Below, piece after piece: positions 43,501-53,406 of a DNA stretch of 64,000 nucleotides; the first letter of the stretch is position 1, and the number at the start of each line of letters is the position of its first letter. A program made the translations under genes and the position numbers. The notes under the pieces are model-generated. The model was not told the DNA's origin, searched no databases, and was given only the letters and a program-made list of their open reading frames with translations. This DNA comes from an uncultured Draconibacterium sp. (GTDB lineage: Bacteria > Bacteroidota > Bacteroidia > Bacteroidales > Prolixibacteraceae), in assembly GCA_947492175.1 (NCBI GenBank), contig CANLMQ010000003.1:186001-250000 (forward strand), given 5' to 3'.

Positions 43501-46095
43501 TTAAAATGCATCATTTAAAGTGCGGATGGTTAAAACCTCGTTTAGTTTTTCTTCAGAAATAGATGTTTTCAGATGAATGGTTTCTTTTTCGTTAGGTAAA
43601 AGATCGAAATAATTATCCGAGAAAAATCCTTGTTCGTCGGCAATTTGCAGGTAAACGTTTTTTGCGAGTTTGTTGGTGCTTACCGTAATGTTATAGCCGT
43701 GGTCGGTTTTTGTAACAGCGTGCTCAATAGTTGGTGTTGTTATACTCAGGTTTTTAAAGGGAAGGAAATAATAGAAATTTTTCGACAGTACTTTTCCATT
43801 CTCGATCAGTTCGGAAGTAAATACCATATTTTTAATATTTCTGCGATGCATGAAACGAAATTCGTTTTTGTTTACGTCGTAATAATCGTCGCTCGAATTT
43901 GCAGGAATATCAACCAGATGTGCTTCTTCCCAAATCACCTGTCCATCAAAATCAACCAAACGAAGTCGCATTTCTGCATTGACAGGCTCCAGTCGGTCGT
44001 TTACTATTCCTACTTTAAATTTAATTCCTTCTTCGTAGGGGCTTATTAAAACCTGGCTAAATCCTTTTTTTACATAGTATTGTAAGGCTTTCCAGTTCTG
44101 GTAATAATCGGTTGAGCTCCACGAGGCAACCGGCCAACAATCATTAATCTGCCAATATAAACTTCCCATACAATAAGGCATGGCCCGGCGATGTCCTTCA
44201 AGACCAAATTTAATTCCTTCGGCTTGCAATACATGGTTTACGTATAAAAACGATTCAAAGTCTTTGGGTTTCCTGTATTCCTGCAGCATGTAATATTCTA
44301 TGGTGCTGTTGCCAATCGACGAACGCTGGTGCGATTTCATTACTTCCGATAAAATGTCGTAATCCTCGGGCGTGGCATATTTGCGTATGGTAGCAATTCC
44401 CGGGAAACTCTGGAATCCATACTCACTCATAAAACGGGCTAAATGAGTGGCATAGGTGTCGAAAGGTTCTTTTTTCCACCAAACACCCCAGTAATGTTCG
44501 TCACCATTAACAAGATCGGCGCTTACTCCCAGTCCCGATGATGGACTTGATCCCCAGTAGCTGCGTTGCGGATCATACTCTTCAACAACACCGGGCAAGG
44601 TTTTATGGAAAATATCGATATAAGCCTGCCATATTTTATCTGCATTTTCTTTACTTTTTGCTTTAGCTTCGCGGCGCCAGCCCCAATCGTTCCATGCTGC
44701 CAGAATTTCGTTGTTGCCACACCACATGGCAATACTTGGGTGGTTGCGTAAACGTTTTACATTGTCGGTGGCTTCTTGTTTTACATTTTCAAGAAAAGCC
44801 TCGTCGCCGGGAAACATGGCACAGGCGAACATAAAATCCTGCCAAATCAGAATTCCGTTTTCGTCGCACAAATCATAAAAAATGTCGTTTTCGTAAATAC
44901 CGCCTCCCCAAACTCGCAACATATTATTGTTCGAGTTTTTTGCAGTTTCAACAACCGTTTTGTAATTATCTTTGGTTACTCGCGGAAGAAACACATCGTT
45001 GGGAATGTAGTTGGCACCTTTCATAAATACGGGGTGCCCGTTTAGTTTGAAATAGAACGAAGTCCCGGCATCGTCTTTCTCGCGAACCAGTTCCAGTGTA
45101 CGAATACCAATCCGGGTGCTTTCTGTTGTTTTTCTTCCCGATATGTTTAACTCGCCTGTTATATTGTACAAATAAGGATCTCCTAATCCTGCAGTCCACC
45201 AAAGTTTTGGATTTTCAATTTCAAAGTTGACAGAATACTTTTCGATTCCCGGGATTAAATTAACCGCGGCACTTGCCAATTGTACGCCATCGTTACTAAC
45301 AGAAACTGTTGCCTTTCCCTTTTTAGCTGCATCAATTTCAAAAATGGCTGTAAAAGTAGCTTTGTCTTCTGCCACTTCATTCTGAACAATTTGCAGATTT
45401 TCAATTTTTGCCTTGTCCCAGGCTTTTAAGTAAACCGGCCGCCAAATACCACTCGTTACCAAACGCGGACCCCAGTCCCATCCAAAATGATATCCGGCTT
45501 TTCGTGTGTAAATACTAACTTTTTTTCCGCCTTCAACCTTGCCGTTTTCTGCCTGGTCGTTATCCGATACCGGAATTACATATCCTTGAGCATCGTATTT
45601 TTTTATGCCTTCGTTAATTGCCGAACGGAAAACAATATGCAGTTCATTTTCGCCTTCCTCTAAAAATTCTTTTACATCTATCTGCCACTCGCGAAACATA
45701 TTGTTGGTTGAGCCAATATGCTTGCCATTTAGTTTTATATCGGCGTATGTGTCGAGACCTTTAAAATTGAGTACAACGCGATCGCGATCCAGCGTTGGTT
45801 CATCTACAATAAAGGTTGTTTTGTATTCCCAGTCTTCTTTGTCAATCCATTGGAGATTGTGTTCATTCAGACGATAAAAAGGATCTTCAATTTTTTTATT
45901 GGCCAGTAAGTCGGTATGCACCGTTCCGGGAACTTCTGCAGGCAACCACTCGTTCTTCCCTGCCTGACTGAATGTCCAGCCTGAATTTAGTTCATTTGTA
46001 ATCAGTAGATTAGGGGCTTTGGGGTTATGCTTGCATGAAGAAGTGAAAAGTGCAAAAATGAGGAAGATTACGGGTGCACAGAAATTTGATCTCAT
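43501..46095 (-). CDS. GH2-family beta-mannosidase lipoprotein
   Basis: The 864-residue protein has a lipobox (Cys near residue 20, FTSSCKH). The GH2 series follows: jelly-roll domain (EVPGTVHTDLL, a beta-mannosidase hallmark), immunoglobulin-like domains and a TIM barrel. The catalytic acid/base is expected in WCGNNE and the nucleophile in SEYGFQSFP. GH2 beta-mannosidases release mannose from mannobiose units or from the core Man-beta-1,4-GlcNAc of N-glycans. With the GH92 enzyme earlier in the window this suggests N-glycan breakdown, although the two genes are 35 kb apart. Export suggests periplasmic action. Confidence 0.93.
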   Translation of the reverse strand: MRSNFCAPVIFLIFALFTSSCKHNPKAPNLLITNELNSGWTFSQAGKNEWLPAEVPGTVHTDLLANKKIEDPFYRLNEHNLQWIDKEDWEYKTTFIVDEPTLDRDRVVLNFKGLDTYADIKLNGKHIGSTNNMFREWQIDVKEFLEEGENELHIVFRSAINEGIKKYDAQGYVIPVSDNDQAENGKVEGGKKVSIYTRKAGYHFGWDWGPRLVTSGIWRPVYLKAWDKAKIENLQIVQNEVAEDKATFTAIFEIDAAKKGKATVSVSNDGVQLASAAVNLIPGIEKYSVNFEIENPKLWWTAGLGDPYLYNITGELNISGRKTTESTRIGIRTLELVREKDDAGTSFYFKLNGHPVFMKGANYIPNDVFLPRVTKDNYKTVVETAKNSNNNMLRVWGGGIYENDIFYDLCDENGILIWQDFMFACAMFPGDEAFLENVKQEATDNVKRLRNHPSIAMWCGNNEILAAWNDWGWRREAKAKSKENADKIWQAYIDIFHKTLPGVVEEYDPQRSYWGSSPSSGLGVSADLVNGDEHYWGVWWKKEPFDTYATHLARFMSEYGFQSFPGIATIRKYATPEDYDILSEVMKSHQRSSIGNSTIEYYMLQEYRKPKDFESFLYVNHVLQAEGIKFGLEGHRRAMPYCMGSLYWQINDCWPVASWSSTDYYQNWKALQYYVKKGFSQVLISPYEEGIKFKVGIVNDRLEPVNAEMRLRLVDFDGQVIWEEAHLVDIPANSSDDYYDVNKNEFRFMHRRNIKNMVFTSELIENGKVLSKNFYYFLPFKNLSITTPTIEHAVTKTDHGYNITVSTNKLAKNVYLQIADEQGFFSDNYFDLLPNEKETIHLKTSISEEKLNEVLTIRTLNDAF

Positions 46096-46429
46096 AATTA
46101 ATTTGTTTATCGCGCCAACAAAAATGGATAGCTACGAGACCATAAAAATAGTTAATTTTTACTTGTCAGATATTCGCTTTGGATACAAGAGCAGGCAATT
46201 TGCCGCTAAGTGCTTGATAAATGATTTTTGTTCGCCTTTGTATTTGTCTGATTTTTTTAGTGTAAACTTTATCGTTTCCGGAATTATAAAATTTTGGCTT
46301 TTATTTATTGTTGTTATCATTTGTTCCAATAAATTAAATTACGGCAACCAAAATTAACATAAAAAGATTTTAGTTTTGCAGGCGAAATTTTAATTTTTTA
46401 CTACACAAAAGCCATTTTTTATTAAAGTC
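46096..46429. other. Divergent gap between beta-mannosidase and TonB receptor
   Basis: These 334 A+T-rich bases hold the leader regions of both genes. Apart from the -7 element at 46371-46378 nothing is recognised. Confidence 0.5.
46371..46378 (+). promoter_or_regulatory. Candidate -7 element for the TonB receptor gene
   Basis: TAGTTTTG matches TAnnTTTG exactly, 51 bases before the start codon. No TTTG lies at consensus -33 spacing. Confidence 0.4.
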
Positions 46430-48835
46430 ATGAAACTAAATTCCCTCCTCGTTTTAGTATTGTGCTTTGCTGCTCTATGCTCAAAAGCCCAAAAAAAGGT
46501 TACGATTAGTGGTTACATATCGGATGTAGCCACCGGAGAAATGCTTATTAATGCGAATGTTTATGAACCTAATCAACTGACAGGAAACATAAGCAATGTA
46601 TTCGGATTTTACAGTATAACACTTCCAAAAGGTGATGTTACTTTACAATATTCGTTTGTTGGCTACCAAAAAGCAAGTCGTCAAATAAACTTAGTGAAAG
46701 ACACCACCATAAATATTTCGTTGAAACAACTCGGCGAACTTGATGAGATTACCATAAGTGCCAATAAATCAAAAGTTGAACGCTCGCAGATGAGTATGGT
46801 TGAAATTCAATCAACTCAATTAAAAAAGCTACCCGTATTGTTGGGCGAACCCGATGTTTTAAAGGTAATTCAGTTACTCCCCGGAGTACAGTCAGGCACA
46901 GAAGGAACAAGCGGTATTTATGTGCGTGGCGGTGGTCCCGATCAAAACCTGTTTTTACTGGATGGGGTTCCGGTTTACAATGCCAGCCATCTTTTTGGTT
47001 TTTTTTCGGTTTTTAATCCTTCGGCCGTAAAAACAGTAAAGCTTTACAAAGGTGGATTCCCTGCCCGATTTGGAGGCCGGCTTTCGTCGGTGGTTGATAT
47101 CCGGATGAAAGATGGTAATTTTAAAGAGTTAAAGGGCGAATTTTCAATTGGATTAATTTCTTCGCGGTTTTCGTTAGAAGGTCCTATTATAAAAGATAAA
47201 ACATCGTTTATTGTGTCGGGAAGGCGCACTTATATCGATGTTTTGGCACAACCCGCTATCGCAATTGCCAATAAACAGGATGATGAAGGAAATGTAAATG
47301 CAGGGTACTATTTTTACGACCTAAATGCAAAAGTAAATCATAAATTTTCCGAAAAAAGCCGATTGTATCTTTCAACCTATATGGGGCGCGACAAAGCCTA
47401 TTCCAAAGAGGATTATTACTATGTAAACGATCATACACGTTTCGATGAAAAATACGACATGGGAATTGGCTGGGGAAATATTACCTCGGCACTGCGTTGG
47501 AATTACATTTACAACCCTAAACTTTTTAGTAATGCAACACTTACCTACAGCAGGTATAATTTCGATGTAAAGGAAGTTTACAAGGATGTAAATACCAGAG
47601 ATAATTCGTATACCGAAGACTTTTTTCAATACTTGTCGGGAATTGACGATGTTACAGCAAAGTTGGATTTCGATTACTACCCGGGAGGCGGGCATTCGGT
47701 AAAGTTTGGTGTTTCAAACATATGGCATCGGTTCAAACCGGGAGTAAATCACGAGCGAAATAAAAGTGATCAGGAAAATATGATGCAGGACGTTGACACT
47801 ACTTATGGGAACAACAATATTTCGGGTACCGAGTTTTCTCTTTTTATTGAAGACAATTACAAAATTTCAAAGAAATTACAGGCAAATCTGGGCTTGCATT
47901 TTTCTTTGTTTAATGTTCAGAATACAACCTATAAATCGTTGCAACCCCGGGCCTCGTTGCGCTACATGGTAAACGATAATTTTTCGGTTAAAGCTTCGTA
48001 TGCCAAAATGAGCCAGTATATTCATTTGCTGAGCTCGTCAACCATTAGTCTGCCTACCGACTTGTGGCTACCCGCTACCAAGGCTGTAAAACCCCAAAAT
48101 TCGCATCAGATAGCTTTAGGTAGTTCAATAAAACTGGGCAAAGGTTACGATTTTACAGTTGAAGGATACTATAAATCAATGGAGAACCTGATTGAATACA
48201 AAGAAGGTGCATCTTTTACCGGAATCAGCAGCAACTGGGAATCAAAAATTGAAACAGGAAAAGGATGGTCGTATGGTGTTGAATTTCTGTTGGAAAAAAC
48301 ACTGGGAAAAACAACAGGATGGATGGGATATACGCTTTCGTGGGCCGACCGACAATTTGAGAACTTAAATTTTGGGAAAAAGTTCCCGGCAAAGTACGAT
48401 CGTCGTCATGATATAAGTTTGGCGCTTACCCACAAATTCAGCGATAAATTCGACATGGGATTAACCTGGGTATATGGAACAGGAAATTCCACAACACTGG
48501 GTGTGCAACAGTTTCAGTCAGAATTGCCCCAAAACAATTATTCTCAAACTCCAATAACTTACTACGAAGGAAGAAACGGGTACCGGATTCCGTCGTATCA
48601 CCGAATGGACATTAGCATGAATTTTCATAAGCAGAAAAAAAATGGTATACGTACCTGGTCAATCGGGTTATACAATGCTTACAGCCGGCAAAACCCTTTT
48701 TACCTGTATTGGGGACATGAAAATTTTAGCGGCTATAATCAGCAAGGCCATTATTACGAAGATTCGAAACCGGCCTTAAAACAAGTAAGTTTATTCCCTG
48801 TGATTCCCTCAGTTAGTTACACTTTTAAATTTTAA
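46430..48835 (+). CDS. TonB-dependent receptor with CarboxypepD_reg domain
   Basis: The 801-residue protein has a signal peptide (about 1-20, ending SKAQ) and a carboxypeptidase-regulatory-like sandwich (about 23-105, VTISGYISDVATGEMLINANV). The plug carries GIYVRGGGPDQNLFLLDGVPVYN near residue 160, and a beta-barrel ends in YTFKF. It is shorter than SusC proteins and lacks a SusD partner. The following gene instead encodes a DUF4249 lipoprotein, a pairing common in Bacteroidota. The cargo is unknown. It could be a peptide, a siderophore or another non-glycan nutrient. Confidence 0.92.
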   Translation: MKLNSLLVLVLCFAALCSKAQKKVTISGYISDVATGEMLINANVYEPNQLTGNISNVFGFYSITLPKGDVTLQYSFVGYQKASRQINLVKDTTINISLKQLGELDEITISANKSKVERSQMSMVEIQSTQLKKLPVLLGEPDVLKVIQLLPGVQSGTEGTSGIYVRGGGPDQNLFLLDGVPVYNASHLFGFFSVFNPSAVKTVKLYKGGFPARFGGRLSSVVDIRMKDGNFKELKGEFSIGLISSRFSLEGPIIKDKTSFIVSGRRTYIDVLAQPAIAIANKQDDEGNVNAGYYFYDLNAKVNHKFSEKSRLYLSTYMGRDKAYSKEDYYYVNDHTRFDEKYDMGIGWGNITSALRWNYIYNPKLFSNATLTYSRYNFDVKEVYKDVNTRDNSYTEDFFQYLSGIDDVTAKLDFDYYPGGGHSVKFGVSNIWHRFKPGVNHERNKSDQENMMQDVDTTYGNNNISGTEFSLFIEDNYKISKKLQANLGLHFSLFNVQNTTYKSLQPRASLRYMVNDNFSVKASYAKMSQYIHLLSSSTISLPTDLWLPATKAVKPQNSHQIALGSSIKLGKGYDFTVEGYYKSMENLIEYKEGASFTGISSNWESKIETGKGWSYGVEFLLEKTLGKTTGWMGYTLSWADRQFENLNFGKKFPAKYDRRHDISLALTHKFSDKFDMGLTWVYGTGNSTTLGVQQFQSELPQNNYSQTPITYYEGRNGYRIPSYHRMDISMNFHKQKKNGIRTWSIGLYNAYSRQNPFYLYWGHENFSGYNQQGHYYEDSKPALKQVSLFPVIPSVSYTFKF

Positions 48836-48838
48836 ACC

Positions 48839-49951
48839 ATGTACCACTATTTAAAGCTATTTAGTATAATTCTACCCCTGGCAATTTTGTTTTGTTCTTG
48901 CGAAAAAACCATTGATTTTAACTCCGACCAGGTTAAGCCTAAAATTGTTGTAAACGCCTTGCTGACACAAGGGACAAAAGTATCGGTAAGTATTACAAAA
49001 AGTAAAAGTTTATTATCGGATAAAGATTATTTTGAAGTGCTTGCAAATGCAAAAGCCGATTTATATGTTAACGACGAATTTGTTGAAACACTGGAATTTG
49101 AAAGCAGAGCCGATACGCTTGAGAAACATTATCATTACGGGGCAATTACAAAAACACCGGTTGATAAAGGTGTTTATACTTCTGAAACGGAAGTTGAAGC
49201 CGGGAAAACCTATCGACTTGAAGTTGCTTGCGATGGCATGGACAATGTTTCTTGCGAAACCACCGTGCCAATGCCGGTAGAAATTATTAGTGTTGATACT
49301 GTTACTGTGGTGGCTGACGAAAATGAGTATTACGGTAAGTATTTAGCTTACCGGTTGAAATTTAAAGATCCTGAAGATATGTCGAACTATTATCGTTTTC
49401 AAATGGATTATACGCGTGGTACAGTGCTTACCCGATATGCGGATGAACAGTATGTAAATACTGATACCGTTGTTCTGTACGAAAGCTATTATTACGGTTA
49501 TCAGTTAGACGATCCGATTTTTGAAAATAGCGAAAACGAAGCAAACGATATTGTTATGGGAACTCCGGAAAATCAATACGCGATTTTCACCGATAAAAAA
49601 ATAAATGGGAAAGAATATACCTTATCTTCTCAACTATTTAACTATAGTAATAGCTATTCCGAAGAACAGGCTCCAGGAAATTTTATGACTTACCGGCTTA
49701 CGTTATACTCAATAAATAAAGATTATTTCGATTATCTGAATACGGTAAACTATCAATCGTGGTATTCCGATGATTATTTTTCTGAGCCCGTTCCCGTGTA
49801 TTCAAATGTGGAAGGTGGACTGGGAATCTGGAGTTCAGCAGGAATAAGTCAATACAATTTAACAGAGGGAGATTATCCGGTATCCGGAAAAATCTACATC
49901 TCTCAGGAAGACTTAAACCAAAATTGGGGAGGCTATGGATATAATTATTAA
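48839..49951 (+). CDS. DUF4249-family outer-membrane lipoprotein
   Basis: The 370-residue protein has a lipoprotein signal with Cys near residue 21 (FCSCEK). An N-terminal beta-sandwich with the family pattern PKIVVNALLTQGTKVSVSITKSKSL follows, then a long Tyr-rich beta region. It starts three bases after the TonB receptor stop and is probably cotranslated. DUF4249 proteins accompany TonB receptors and are thought to help capture substrate at the surface, but no biochemical role is established. Its TAA stop interlocks with the stop of the convergent DUF2892 gene in TTAA. Confidence 0.88.
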   Translation: MYHYLKLFSIILPLAILFCSCEKTIDFNSDQVKPKIVVNALLTQGTKVSVSITKSKSLLSDKDYFEVLANAKADLYVNDEFVETLEFESRADTLEKHYHYGAITKTPVDKGVYTSETEVEAGKTYRLEVACDGMDNVSCETTVPMPVEIISVDTVTVVADENEYYGKYLAYRLKFKDPEDMSNYYRFQMDYTRGTVLTRYADEQYVNTDTVVLYESYYYGYQLDDPIFENSENEANDIVMGTPENQYAIFTDKKINGKEYTLSSQLFNYSNSYSEEQAPGNFMTYRLTLYSINKDYFDYLNTVNYQSWYSDDYFSEPVPVYSNVEGGLGIWSSAGISQYNLTEGDYPVSGKIYISQEDLNQNWGGYGYNY

Positions 49952-50136
49952 TCTCCTTTTTTGGCAGTAGAAATATTGAAAGGGATATAAAGCGGACAAA
50001 AATTGAATAGCCCGGTTGCAAGAGGAACAATTCCGATCAGGCCCCACCAGCTGTTGAAAACAACACCGGCAATAGCAATTAGTATTCCTACGACTATTCT
50101 TAACAGGCGGTCAACGGATCCTACATTTCGTTTCAT
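49948..50136 (-). CDS. DUF2892 / YgaP-type small inner-membrane protein
   Basis: The 62-residue protein starts MKRNVGSVDRLLRIVVG, the hallmark of DUF2892, and has two membrane helices with the conserved GLIGIVPLATGLFNFCPLY. Members occur alone or fused to rhodanese domains (YgaP). They are linked to sulfur or redox stress, but their role is unclear. It lies 53 bases after a cysteine-rich C_GCAxxG_C_C protein, which also suggests a redox context. Its stop codon overlaps that of the convergent DUF4249 gene. Confidence 0.88.
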   Translation of the reverse strand: MKRNVGSVDRLLRIVVGILIAIAGVVFNSWWGLIGIVPLATGLFNFCPLYIPFNISTAKKGD

Positions 50137-50189
50137 AATTTTACTTTTTTACGGTTTAAACAATGGAACAATCAGAATTGGGATTGAGT

Positions 50190-50618
50190 TCAAAAGTGCT
50201 TGTCGATGATGTTGCATGCTGTTTTTATAAAAAGAGGGCACTCGTTTGTAAAAACGCCTTCTTCTTTTGCTGCAGCTGCTCCCTCGGGTGTTGAAATGTC
50301 GTAGCCAGTAAGTTCTTTGCAGATTAGGCTGTTGTGTTCGGCTTTAAATTGTTTATTGAATTGTTGAATTTTTAATTTAGTGGCGGCTTTAGCTTCTGCA
50401 TCAGACGTGGAATGTCCGTGTTTCATGCCAATTACCATGTAGGCGCCAGTAACTGCACCGCAGGTTTCGGCACATGCCATTCCGCCTCCAAATCCACTTG
50501 CAATTTTTAAGGCAGTTTTTTCATCCAATCCTATTTCATTGGCAAAAAGACTAAAAACGGTTTGTGCGCAATTAACTTCTGAAAACCGTTCGTCAACAAG
50601 AGCTGTTTTATTTCCCAT
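50190..50618 (-). CDS. C_GCAxxG_C_C-family redox protein
   Basis: The 142-residue protein matches the C_GCAxxG_C_C family. It has NCAQTVFSLF near residue 16, GFGGGMACAETCGAVTGA near residue 43, and the C-terminal pair CPLFIKTAC. The spaced cysteines suggest metal or redox chemistry, but no activity is established for the family. It is located between pgk and the DUF2892 gene on the same strand, with a terminator-like hairpin separating it from pgk. Confidence 0.9.
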   Translation of the reverse strand: MGNKTALVDERFSEVNCAQTVFSLFANEIGLDEKTALKIASGFGGGMACAETCGAVTGAYMVIGMKHGHSTSDAEAKAATKLKIQQFNKQFKAEHNSLICKELTGYDISTPEGAAAAKEEGVFTNECPLFIKTACNIIDKHF

Positions 50619-50650
50619 TTTTGTTTTAAAGATAAACTATTTTTCATAAA

Positions 50651-50682
50651 AAAAGGCTCAAGCTTTTCACCCTGAGCCTTTT
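50651..50682 (-). terminator. Terminator after pgk
   Basis: AAAAGGCTCA (50651-50660) and TGAGCCTTTT (50673-50682) pair perfectly. Read on the minus strand, the stem is followed by a long T run, 22 bases after the pgk stop. Confidence 0.8.
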
Positions 50683-50704
50683 AAAATATATTGTGGTTTT
50701 ATAT

Positions 50705-51901
50705 TTATTCGCCTCTAACAGCAGCAACACCCGGAAGTGTTTTTCCTTCTAAATACTCCAACAATGCACCACCGGCAGTTGAGATATATGAAACACCGTC
50801 AGCAAAACCAAACTGGTTTACACAAGCAACCGAGTCGCCACCACCAACAAGCGAGAAAGCACCTTTTTTAGTTGCTTCAACTATTGCTTCACCAATTGCT
50901 TTTGAGCCTCCTGCAAATTTTTCCATTTCGAAAACACCAACCGGGCCATTCCATAAAATCGTTCCCGAGTTTTCGATAACCTTTTTAAAGCTAACAACAG
51001 TTTCTGGTCCTGCATCCAGTCCCATCCATCCGTCAGGAATTTCATTCACAGGAATAATTTTTGTGTCAGCATCGTTACTGAAAGCATCGGCTGCAACAAC
51101 ATCAGAAGCCATATACAGGTTAACCCCTTTTTCTTTGGCTAATTTTTCAATGTTTAATGCAGTTTCGAGGTAATCGTCTTCGCAAATCGAGCTACCTACT
51201 TTTCCGCCGTGTGCTTTAATAAATGTAAATTTCATTCCACCACCTAAAATCAGGTTGTCAACTTTGTCGAGCAGATTTTCGATGATTGTAATTTTTGAAC
51301 TTACTTTAGCGCCACCCATAATTGCAGTAAGCGGACGTTTAGGAGCTTTAACGACTTTATCTAAACTCTCAACTTCGCTTTCGATCAAATAACCAAACAT
51401 TTTATCGTTAGGGAAGAACTTCGCAATAATTGCAGTTGAAGCATGAGCACGGTGTGCAGTACCAAATGCATCGTTTACCCAACAATCGCCGTTTTCAGCT
51501 AGTTTAGCAGCAAACTCTTCATCGCCGGCAGTTTCTTCTTTGTAGAAACGAAGGTTTTCAAGAATAAGAACTTCTCCGGGTTTTACGTCAGCAGCCATGG
51601 CTTTTACTTCGTCGCCAATACAGTCGGGAGCAATTTTAACAGTTGCGCCGCCCAATAATTCAGATAAGTGGTTTACCAGTGGTTTTAACGAGAATTTTTC
51701 TTCTGGACCGTTTTTCGGACGGCCAAGGTGTGACATAATTACCGGAGAACCACCACCTTCAATAATTTTTTTAATTGTAGGCAATGCTGCACGCATCCGT
51801 GTGTCATCGGTAATTTCAAAATTCTCGTTTAATGGCACGTTAAAATCAACACGAATAAGCGCTCTTTTGCCCTTAAAATCGTAGCTGCTAATAGTTTGCA
51901 T
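50705..51901 (-). CDS. pgk: Phosphoglycerate kinase
   Basis: The 398-residue enzyme transfers phosphate from 1,3-bisphosphoglycerate to ADP in glycolysis. It has the N-terminal RVDFNVPLNE motif, VMSHLGRPKN near residue 55, the hinge region, and the nucleotide-binding GGGDSVACV near residue 354, where the usual Ala-Ala is Val-Ala. The C-terminal STAGGALLEYLEGK is also present. Length is normal. It is transcribed alone from an element at 51940-51947 and terminated at 50651-50682. Confidence 0.97.
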   Translation of the reverse strand: MQTISSYDFKGKRALIRVDFNVPLNENFEITDDTRMRAALPTIKKIIEGGGSPVIMSHLGRPKNGPEEKFSLKPLVNHLSELLGGATVKIAPDCIGDEVKAMAADVKPGEVLILENLRFYKEETAGDEEFAAKLAENGDCWVNDAFGTAHRAHASTAIIAKFFPNDKMFGYLIESEVESLDKVVKAPKRPLTAIMGGAKVSSKITIIENLLDKVDNLILGGGMKFTFIKAHGGKVGSSICEDDYLETALNIEKLAKEKGVNLYMASDVVAADAFSNDADTKIIPVNEIPDGWMGLDAGPETVVSFKKVIENSGTILWNGPVGVFEMEKFAGGSKAIGEAIVEATKKGAFSLVGGGDSVACVNQFGFADGVSYISTAGGALLEYLEGKTLPGVAAVRGE

Positions 51902-51939
51902 AATAATATATCTTTTTAGTGTTTTTTTGAAAAATCAAT

Positions 51940-51947
51940 CAAAGTTA
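51940..51947 (-). promoter_or_regulatory. Candidate -7 element for pgk
   Basis: The minus strand reads TAACTTTG, an exact TAnnTTTG match, 38 bases before the pgk start. The TTTG seen at 51962-51965 on that strand is only 14 bases away, shorter than consensus. Confidence 0.4.
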
Positions 51948-52178
51948 AAAATTAATACACTCAAAAAACAGCGGCTATTTGAGGATGAGCATAATTTAAT
52001 GTTGCGGTAAACTAGAAATTTCCAAAAACAAGTGCAAAAGTCATATAAATTCACGATAACAACACCGTAGCTCCAAACCTGTTGGTGTTTCGGGCGAAAC
52101 AGAAGAACTGGTATAAAATTACAGCAGATTTATAAGATGTTGCACCTTTGAAATAACAGAAAGTGCTATTTTTGGCTT

Positions 52179-53303
52179 ATGTTTTTTAAAGACGTAGTTG
52201 GACAAGACGAAATAAAAAAGCGCCTAATTCGTTCGGTGCAGGAAGAGAGAATTAGTCATGCGCAATTGTTTTCAGGACATTCGGGGACAGGTAAACTGGC
52301 CATGGCTTTAGCTTATGCACAATATATTTCGTGTAGAAACCGTACCGCCGAAGATTCGTGTGGAGTTTGTCCCAGTTGCCATAAATACCAAAAGCTGGCG
52401 CACCCTGATTTGCATTTTGTTTTTCCCATATACAATGCGAAAAATCTGAACAAACCGGTTAGCGATGATTTTTTGCCGCAATGGAGAGAAATGGTTACAG
52501 CCAATCCGTATTTTCAGTTAAGCCAGTGGTTGGGGCACATTGATGCCGGAAATTCGCAGGGCGAAATTTATGAACGTGAAAGCGAATCAATTTTGCGAAA
52601 GCTGAACCTGAAATCGTTTGAGGCCGAGTTTAAAGTGATGATTATTTGGTTGCCGGAAAAAATGAACCAGGCATGCTCAAATAAATTACTGAAAATGATT
52701 GAAGAGCCGCCCAGTAAAACTCTTTTCCTGCTGATTACTGAAAACGAAGAAGGTGTTATTGGAACCATCCGGTCGAGGGCACAACTGGTTAAATTTCCGT
52801 TTATAACCAACAGCGCTTTAGAACAGGCTTTGCAAAAAACGGAAGGGATTGATCATGAAATTATTCCCGATGCAGTTCATTTGGCTTCCGGAAGTTATAT
52901 TAAAGCGTTGGAATACCTGACTCCCGGCGACGACGAGCAATTTTATTTTCAGAAGTTTCAGGAAATGATGCGTTTTGCCTACGCCCGAAAAGTGAGTGAG
53001 TTAATTGTGTGGGCCGACGAAATGGCTAAAATTGGCCGCGACAAACAGAAAGCCTACTTTGCTGCTGCCCTGCGTTTGGTACGCGAGTATTTTGTATCGA
53101 ATCTGAAACGAAGCGAAATTGTATATATGAACCGCGATGAAAAAGAGTGGGCTAAAAAATTTGCTCCCTTTATTAACGAACGAAATATTATAGCCTTTGC
53201 CGACGAGTTTGAACTGGCTATTAAGCACATTTCGATGAACGGAAATCCGCGCATTGTTTTTATGGATACTGCCTTGCGAATGGTGAGGTTGATAAAAAGG
53301 TAA
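52179..53303 (+). CDS. holB: DNA polymerase III subunit delta'
   Basis: The 374-residue AAA+ clamp-loader subunit starts with FKDVVGQDEIKKRL and SHAQLFSGHSGTGKLAMA (P-loop). A four-cysteine zinc module follows (CRNRTAEDSCGVCPSCHKY, about residues 52-70). The sensor part has ACSNKLLKMIEEPP and TIRSRAQLVKF. It works with DnaX and HolA to load the sliding clamp. Length is within the family range. It lies 148 bases before ricT on the same strand. A CACCTTTG element, one base off the -7 consensus, lies about 29 bases before the start. Confidence 0.93.
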   Translation: MFFKDVVGQDEIKKRLIRSVQEERISHAQLFSGHSGTGKLAMALAYAQYISCRNRTAEDSCGVCPSCHKYQKLAHPDLHFVFPIYNAKNLNKPVSDDFLPQWREMVTANPYFQLSQWLGHIDAGNSQGEIYERESESILRKLNLKSFEAEFKVMIIWLPEKMNQACSNKLLKMIEEPPSKTLFLLITENEEGVIGTIRSRAQLVKFPFITNSALEQALQKTEGIDHEIIPDAVHLASGSYIKALEYLTPGDDEQFYFQKFQEMMRFAYARKVSELIVWADEMAKIGRDKQKAYFAAALRLVREYFVSNLKRSEIVYMNRDEKEWAKKFAPFINERNIIAFADEFELAIKHISMNGNPRIVFMDTALRMVRLIKR

Positions 53304-53406
53304 TTTCTTTCCATATTGTGAGATTGCACGTTTGAATGGGAAATATTCTCGTATTTTTCCTGCTTAGTTGATTCTTCTTTTTTTTAGATTCAAATTAAAA
53401 ATCAGG

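Noticed and set aside
46019..46357. 112-codon plus-strand frame across the start of the beta-mannosidase gene
   Set aside because: It overlaps the signal peptide region of a clear gene on the other strand and shows no motif.
50691..51173. 160-codon plus-strand frame opposite pgk
   Set aside because: It is the antisense shadow of pgk, with the Pro/Ser-rich composition typical of such shadows.
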